NCBI GenBank assembly: GCA_013298505.1
Contig: JAAFHY010000029.1
Coordinates: 1 to 35,145 of the forward strand
Direction: 5' to 3'
Origin: Cytophagales bacterium
Lineage (GTDB): Bacteria; Bacteroidota; Bacteroidia; Cytophagales; Cyclobacteriaceae
DNA: 35,145 nucleotides
Part shown: positions 30,384 through 35,145 of the stretch, in pieces
Layout of the letters: each line of letters begins with the position of its first letter
How positions within the stretch are numbered: position 1 is the first letter of the stretch
Translations under genes and position numbers: made by a program
The notes under the pieces: model-generated
The model's database searches: none
Seen by the model: the letters and a program-made list of their open reading frames with translations, nothing else
Told to the model about the DNA's origin: nothing

Positions 30384-32051
30384 TTACACCAAATTAGCCT
30401 TATAGGGTTGTATATCCACTAGTTCGCCACGCTGATGGAACTGCTGAAGTGAATTCCAAAAAGTAGCCGTGTAAAGTTCTTGGTGGTGTGTGGCGAATAG
30501 GTTTCTTAGTTCGCCCTCGGGCAAAAGAAATTTGACAAGTTCTTGCGGAAAAATATCATTCTCGTTAACGGCAAACCAAGGCTCGGCTCCCATTTCTTCG
30601 TCATCATTCCTTGCCTTGGGAATATCCTTAAAAACGCAATCCGCTAATGGCACAATCTCATCGTAGTCATAAAACACCACGCGCTCTTCGTTGGTTACAC
30701 CAAAATTTTTGATCAATAGATCACCAGGAAAAATATTACTAAGTGCCATTTCTCGAATGGCGTTTCCAAAATCAATAACCGCTTGCTCAGCTTTCGCAGG
30801 TGTCGTTTGCTCAAAGTACAAATTCAGTGGGATCATTTTGCGTTCCGTGTACACATCTTGAAAACAAACAATCCCGTTGCGCACCGAAACACTCTTCGAA
30901 CATTCTGTCAATAGATAATTCAACAACTGACTATCAAAATAAGCCAATGGCAACCCGAGGAATTCGAATCGTTGGGCATCTGCTAACCTACCCACGCGAT
31001 CGTGCAATGCAATAAATTTATATTTCTCAATTACTTCTTCTCGTGTAACTGATTTGGGTGGACGAAAATGATCACGAATTAATTTAAATACTAAATCATA
31101 GTCGGGCAAAGTGAACACCATCATTACCATGCCAGGTATGCCAGGGGCGACTATAAATTGCGAACGTACGGTTTGAAGATGGACATGCAGGGCGTGCAGA
31201 GACAATTCTTTTCCATGTTCTTGATAGCCTAGGTTCATGTATAATTGAGACTCTGGCTTAGTGGGCATCACTCTTAAAAGAAAATCTACCAAAGTTTTTG
31301 CCTCTGAGGTAGCCACCAGAAAATACGAGCGGCTAAAGGCAAATACATTTTTAATCTCTTCCTCCGTGTGGAGTAAAGCATCCAACACAATTCCAGTCTC
31401 TGTATTGGTGAAAGCTAACAGTAAGGGTACTTGATTTTCGCCATCCAACGCATAGCCCATCAAATACGCGTGCTTGTTGCGATAAAATAAATCAGGATAG
31501 AAAAACAGGGTTGCTTCCGATTGAGCTACTATTTCACTCAACAGGTCGGCTATTTTTTCTGAAGGCTTTTGAACGTTCTCTTCAGCTATTTCAAAATCTA
31601 TTTTTTTTAACAAATCTGCTACCCATCCCTGAAAAGGACGGTAAACAATTACTCTCTCTAAATATTTTTCGAGTATAGTGATTTCAATTTTTGATGAATC
31701 AAATAAAGTAAAGGTTACATCGCCTTTAAAGAGAATCCGCCCTACGGCATCTAAAAAAGTCTGCGACAGTGGATTATGATCCGTTGCTGTATCGTAAGCA
31801 ATGGCAACGCTTTTCCACCAGCCTTTGCCAAGAAGTTGAAATTTAGAAAGGCGATGAGCGGTTTCTTCTATTGCTTCATCATGCAGTAAAATCCGTTTTC
31901 GCACCGCTTCTCTTTGTTCTTTCCATTGTCGCTTTTGAAAGCGAGTCTTGGCGCGGATTGTCAGCTCATCAAATGTTCCATAAAATTGCCGAAAGCTATC
32001 TTGGATAATGGCGGCCGCTTCTCTTGCATCAGGCGAAATAGCTGGGCTCAT
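30384..32051 (-). CDS. aceK: Isocitrate dehydrogenase kinase/phosphatase (AceK)
   Basis: 555 aa from the ATG at 32049-32051, which overlaps the DUF6671 stop as ATGA; a second ATG at 32060 would add three residues. The N-terminal regulatory half begins AAAIIQDSFRQFYGTFDEL. The kinase-like C-terminal half carries the AceK signatures GIPGMVMMVFTLPDYDLVFK (nucleotide-binding Lys in VFK), KYKFIALHDRVGRLADAQ, FPGDLLIKNFGVT and VVFYDYDEIVPL. AceK phosphorylates and dephosphorylates isocitrate dehydrogenase, shifting isocitrate between the TCA cycle and the glyoxylate bypass. Its substrate icd is encoded two genes upstream on the same strand. AceK is best known from Proteobacteria, so its presence here is notable. 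Confidence 0.95.
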   Translation of the reverse strand: MSPAISPDAREAAAIIQDSFRQFYGTFDELTIRAKTRFQKRQWKEQREAVRKRILLHDEAIEETAHRLSKFQLLGKGWWKSVAIAYDTATDHNPLSQTFLDAVGRILFKGDVTFTLFDSSKIEITILEKYLERVIVYRPFQGWVADLLKKIDFEIAEENVQKPSEKIADLLSEIVAQSEATLFFYPDLFYRNKHAYLMGYALDGENQVPLLLAFTNTETGIVLDALLHTEEEIKNVFAFSRSYFLVATSEAKTLVDFLLRVMPTKPESQLYMNLGYQEHGKELSLHALHVHLQTVRSQFIVAPGIPGMVMMVFTLPDYDLVFKLIRDHFRPPKSVTREEVIEKYKFIALHDRVGRLADAQRFEFLGLPLAYFDSQLLNYLLTECSKSVSVRNGIVCFQDVYTERKMIPLNLYFEQTTPAKAEQAVIDFGNAIREMALSNIFPGDLLIKNFGVTNEERVVFYDYDEIVPLADCVFKDIPKARNDDEEMGAEPWFAVNENDIFPQELVKFLLPEGELRNLFATHHQELYTATFWNSLQQFHQRGELVDIQPYKANLV

Positions 32052-32791
32052 GGATTGCATTCATTACAATACATCGGGTCGCAGCTATCTCCATCCGGAA
32101 AAAGTTTTTCTGATTTATAAGAACAATGCTGACAAATATAAGTCAGTTTAAATGTAAATGACGTAGGGCTATTGCATAATCGACAAGGCAAACCTGTCAC
32201 TCTCTCCTGAATGTCAAACCCTGGAAAATGACAAGAAGGACATGTTGAATTAATTTTATCTAACAGCAACTGAGTTGTTTCTTCGATCACTTTCATGCGG
32301 GTAGGATTGTATATGGCGCGCATGTCTGTTTCAATTTGGATCGAGGACGTAGAAACTATCAATTGCTCAAAGGTTTGTTGTAACAATTTCCAATCTGATA
32401 TACCTTTGTGCAGTGTTGTAAGGCTTCGTAAAGTAACTCCGTGCGAGGGAAAGCCTGCCTCTTTGGCAAAGCTCCTTACTTCTTCCCAGGTGGTTACACT
32501 TTGTTGTGCATAGTTAGTATTAGTAGAAATTTTACTAGCTACTATTTCTAATTTATTCTTTGTATCTATTAATAAAAGTAATTCTTGATCTGCGGGTACA
32601 AATCCTATTTGTGGGTGCGTACCGAATGAACCCTCACTAGCTACTGCCAATGTTTCACCAGAGATCCTGAGTGCATCTTTGATTTTTAGGCGTGCTGTTG
32701 TTAGTGGATCATTCGCTCGCTCCACTTCTCCTGTAAACGTACCAAATTGATCTGTATTGAAATGGGGTATTACGATGGGAATTACTTGCAA
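32048..32791 (-). CDS. DUF6671 family protein with C-terminal zinc-ribbon motifs
   Basis: 247 aa from a TTG at 32789-32791; the frame is open upstream to a stop at 32900-32902. The N-terminal domain reads NTDQFGTFTGEVERANDPL, ALRISGETLAVASEGSFG, PADQELLLLIDTKN and KISTNTNYAQQSV, and the middle ETDMRAIYNPTRMKVIEE. I recognise this as DUF6671, with no known function. The C-terminus has paired cysteines (CPSC, CRLC, CQHC, YCNEC), likely one or two zinc ribbons. The start is uncertain: in-frame residues RRIIIATQHKKEQVIAP upstream look like the true family N-terminus, yet no ATG, GTG or TTG precedes them. It lies between icd (122 bp) and aceK (ATGA overlap). Confidence 0.75.
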   Translation of the reverse strand: MQVIPIVIPHFNTDQFGTFTGEVERANDPLTTARLKIKDALRISGETLAVASEGSFGTHPQIGFVPADQELLLLIDTKNKLEIVASKISTNTNYAQQSVTTWEEVRSFAKEAGFPSHGVTLRSLTTLHKGISDWKLLQQTFEQLIVSTSSIQIETDMRAIYNPTRMKVIEETTQLLLDKINSTCPSCHFPGFDIQERVTGLPCRLCNSPTSFTFKLTYICQHCSYKSEKLFPDGDSCDPMYCNECNP

Positions 32792-32913
32792 GACATCTTT
32801 AAAAAAAGGAGCAATGACCTGCTCCTTCTTATGTTGTGTTGCAATGATAATTCTTCTGTCACGAAAAAAGTCAGTCGGTGTTTTCGTAGTTGAAAAAAGT
32901 TAGCTCCTCTACT

Positions 32914-34371
32914 TTATTGTCCTTGGCCAAGTGAGAATGCAAGCTTACCATCAAAACGATTAAGATTTTCTGTTTTAATGATATCCAATCCTAATGAGTG
33001 GACCTGATTCAATAGCGTAAGCACATTTTCATAATTGCCAGGCTGATCCATTTTTTTGGAAGTGAATCGGCAGCGCCAATGGTCGGTGCAAAATGTCTCG
33101 GGCAGACCATCCGGATAAACTTTTACACCACGGTTGGTAATAAGTACCAATTCAAAAGAGCCAGACTTCACACCGCTCAACAACTTTCCTAAATCATTTG
33201 GATTTCTGTTGGCGCCATTCCAGTGCAAGAAAATATCCACGCCCACTAATTCCTTTTTAGCTGGAATGGTAGGCTTGAAACTTCCTTGTATTTGCTTGTT
33301 AGTTGATTTGTTGTAAGTCACTACTTTTAGTTTCTGTGGCTTTGAGCCCAAGCGCTGGATGATGGCTTGTGCGAATTCTTTTGTTCCTACCTTTTGAACA
33401 CTAACGCCTTCCTTGAATAAATCGTACGTGTGCACTCCGTCTTCCAATGTTTTCAACCATGCATTGTGCACTTTCTCTGCCACCTCTGGTTGGCCGATGT
33501 ACACCATCATTTGCACAGCACCCAACAAAAGCCCAGAAGGATTGGCCATATTTTGCCCTGCCCTGCGTGGGGCAGAGCCGTGTATTGCTTCAAACATGGC
33601 GTACTCTTGGCCAATATTAGCAGAGCCGCCCAAGCCCACAGAACCAGTAATTTGTGCCGCTACATCAGACAATATGTCGCCATACAAATTAGGCATCAAG
33701 ATCATATCAAAAGCCTCAGGCGTGTCTGCTAGCTTGGCTGCACCAATGTCCACGATCCAATGTTCACTTAGGATGTCGGGATATTCCGCTGCCACTTCAT
33801 CGAACACTTTATGAAACAACCCATCCGTTAGCTTCATGATGTTATCTTTAGTGAAGCAGGTAATTTTCTTTCTACCATACGCACGAGCATATTCAAAAGC
33901 AAATCGTGCAATCTTCTCACAACCAGGGCGTGTGATGATTTTAAGACACTGAGTAACTTCGTCTGTTTGCTGATGTTCTATTCCAGCATATAAATCTTCT
34001 TCGTTTTCGCGAATAATGACAATGTCCATCACTGGGTGTTTGGTAGCAACATAAGGATGGTATGAAATACAAGGGCGCACATTAGAATAAAGCCCCAGAG
34101 TTTTCCGGATGGTTACATTAAGGCTCTTGAAACCACCGCCCTGCGGAGTGGTGATAGGAGCTTTTAGAAAAATTTTTGTTCTGCGCAAAGAGTCCCACGA
34201 CCCATTGGCAATGCCAGAAGTATGACCTTGTTCATAGACCTTTTCTCCAATATCAATCCTTTCAATTTCCAGTTGAGCTCCTGCCGCTTCTAAAATAGAA
34301 AGAGTTGCATCCATAATTTCTGGACCGATACCATCACCACTTGCTACTGTAATCGCTCTTTTTGTTGCCAT
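32914..34371 (-). CDS. icd: NADP-type isocitrate dehydrogenase with C-terminal extension
   Basis: 485 aa, the length of the Thermus-type isocitrate dehydrogenases rather than the 416-aa E. coli enzyme. The catalytic core has VASGDGIGPEIMD at the N-terminus, IIRENEEDLYAGIEHQ, NLYGDILSDVAAQITG and FEAIHGSAPRRAGQNMANP. The segment GGGFKSLNVTIRKTLGLY holds Ser83, equivalent to the E. coli serine phosphorylated by AceK (RSLNVALRQ in that enzyme). The last 140 residues are an extra domain. It oxidatively decarboxylates isocitrate to 2-oxoglutarate. A good promoter precedes it, and DUF6671 and aceK follow on the same strand, so the three are probably co-transcribed. Cofactor choice was not established from residues. 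Confidence 0.95.
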   Translation of the reverse strand: MATKRAITVASGDGIGPEIMDATLSILEAAGAQLEIERIDIGEKVYEQGHTSGIANGSWDSLRRTKIFLKAPITTPQGGGFKSLNVTIRKTLGLYSNVRPCISYHPYVATKHPVMDIVIIRENEEDLYAGIEHQQTDEVTQCLKIITRPGCEKIARFAFEYARAYGRKKITCFTKDNIMKLTDGLFHKVFDEVAAEYPDILSEHWIVDIGAAKLADTPEAFDMILMPNLYGDILSDVAAQITGSVGLGGSANIGQEYAMFEAIHGSAPRRAGQNMANPSGLLLGAVQMMVYIGQPEVAEKVHNAWLKTLEDGVHTYDLFKEGVSVQKVGTKEFAQAIIQRLGSKPQKLKVVTYNKSTNKQIQGSFKPTIPAKKELVGVDIFLHWNGANRNPNDLGKLLSGVKSGSFELVLITNRGVKVYPDGLPETFCTDHWRCRFTSKKMDQPGNYENVLTLLNQVHSLGLDIIKTENLNRFDGKLAFSLGQGQ

Positions 34372-34390
34372 TAATTTTTAAATTTTAACT

Positions 34391-34422
34391 CAAATTTAGG
34401 TGAATATTAAATTTGAAAGCAA
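34391..34422 (-). promoter_or_regulatory. Bacteroidota-type promoter of icd
   Basis: On the minus strand TTG (34422-34420) and TAAATTTG (34398-34391) are 21 bp apart, matching the -33/-7 consensus TTG...TAnnTTTG. The implied transcript start is about 12 bp upstream of the icd ATG. Confidence 0.6.
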
Positions 34423-34459
34423 TACTATCAAATAATATTATTTAGGTACTTATCGGCAT

Positions 34460-34485
34460 AAAAAAAGCCCCGTTTATGGCGAGGC
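34460..34485 (-). terminator. Intrinsic terminator of the rRNA operon
   Basis: On the minus strand GCCTCG pairs with CGGGGC (one G-U pair) around CCATAAA, directly followed by seven T. It lies about 20 bp past the 3' end of 5S rRNA. Confidence 0.85.
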
Positions 34486-34503
34486 ATTTGGTTATAATAA
34501 AAA

Positions 34504-34612
34504 AAGGCAACGACCTACTCTCCCGGGTTTTAACCTAGTACCATCGGCGCTGGCGGGCTTAACTTCTCTGTTCGGAATGGAAAGAGGTGGACCCCGCCGC
34601 CAAAGTCACCTA
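34504..34612 (-). rRNA. rrf: 5S ribosomal RNA
   Basis: The minus strand has the 5S landmarks GGTGACTTTGGCGGCGGGG at the 5' end, CCATTCCGAACAGAGAAGTT in helix III, GCGCCGATGGTACT, and GGGAGAGTAGGTC near the 3' end. The terminal helix GGTGAC pairs with GTTGCC. Ends are accurate to a few bases. It follows 23S in the same operon. Confidence 0.95.
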
Positions 34613-34684
34613 AAAATCTTTTGACATGCACATGGCGGAAGAAAAACAAGCGTTTGCACAGGGCAGATCGTGAGTACTTCACTT

Positions 34685-35145
<461 letters not shown>

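Noticed and set aside
32048-32791. DUF6671 gene as a pseudogene
   Set aside because: Apart from the missing start codon, the frame is intact, the conserved blocks and all Cys pairs are present, and it is coupled to aceK.

Overview
The window looks like a chromosomal segment of a member of the Bacteroidota, probably a Cytophagales-type environmental bacterium. I infer this from the -7 elements of the form TAnnTTTG, the weak Shine-Dalgarno sequences, a SusC/BtuB-type receptor paired with a surface lipoprotein, the DUF4097, CWC/DUF5522 and giant 'tail fiber domain' proteins, and the style of the 23S/5S rRNA. The exact genus cannot be read from the sequence.

Layout. (1) Positions 1-11513, minus strand: two consecutive giant secreted fibre-like genes. 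The first is open at the left edge and carries a 1469-bp perfect direct repeat inside the reading frame. The second (1682 aa) ends in a peptidase S74 intramolecular-chaperone domain plus a coiled coil. (2) 11772-14168: tRNA-Leu(GAG), a small membrane protein, an Rrf2 regulator followed by a 1-Cys peroxiredoxin with a perfect 15-bp-arm palindrome between them, a Tat-exported Dabb protein, and an intrinsic terminator. (3) 14195-16478: a CHASE2 membrane sensor without an output domain, followed by a periplasmic FecR-like/TPR protein. (4) 16533-27150: a vitamin B12 island. A cobalamin riboswitch precedes a minus-strand run of a BtuB-like receptor, BtuG-like propeller lipoprotein, signal-less BtuF-like protein, CWC/DUF5522 protein, CobU, DUF71 PP-loop ATPase, CobT, CobS and CobC. 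meaB (chaperone of B12-dependent methylmalonyl-CoA mutase) converges on it from one side, and a binding-protein lipoprotein diverges on the other. (5) 27209-30242: an ECF sigma factor, an anti-sigma factor with HEAT-like repeats, an unusual nested-hairpin element, and two DUF4097 putative surface proteins. (6) 30384-34371: isocitrate dehydrogenase, a DUF6671 zinc-ribbon protein and AceK (IDH kinase/phosphatase), apparently one operon. (7) 34460-35145: the 3' end of an rRNA operon (23S 3' part, 5S, terminator) on the minus strand.

How the genes work together. The B12 island encodes capture of corrinoids at the outer membrane (BtuG-like plus BtuB-like), corrinoid binding after uptake (two PF01497 proteins), and nucleotide-loop assembly (CobU, CobT, CobS, CobC), all behind one cobalamin riboswitch. 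No corrin-ring synthesis genes and no BtuCD permease are visible here, so the island reads as salvage. The icd-DUF6671-aceK group points to phosphorylation control of the TCA/glyoxylate branch point. The most unusual items are the in-frame kilobase-scale duplication in the first giant fibre gene, the icd-DUF6671-aceK arrangement with a missing conventional start codon for DUF6671, the pseudoknot-capable element at 28795-28879, the Cys-rich CWC/DUF5522 protein embedded in the B12 operon, and the CHASE2/FecR-like pair.
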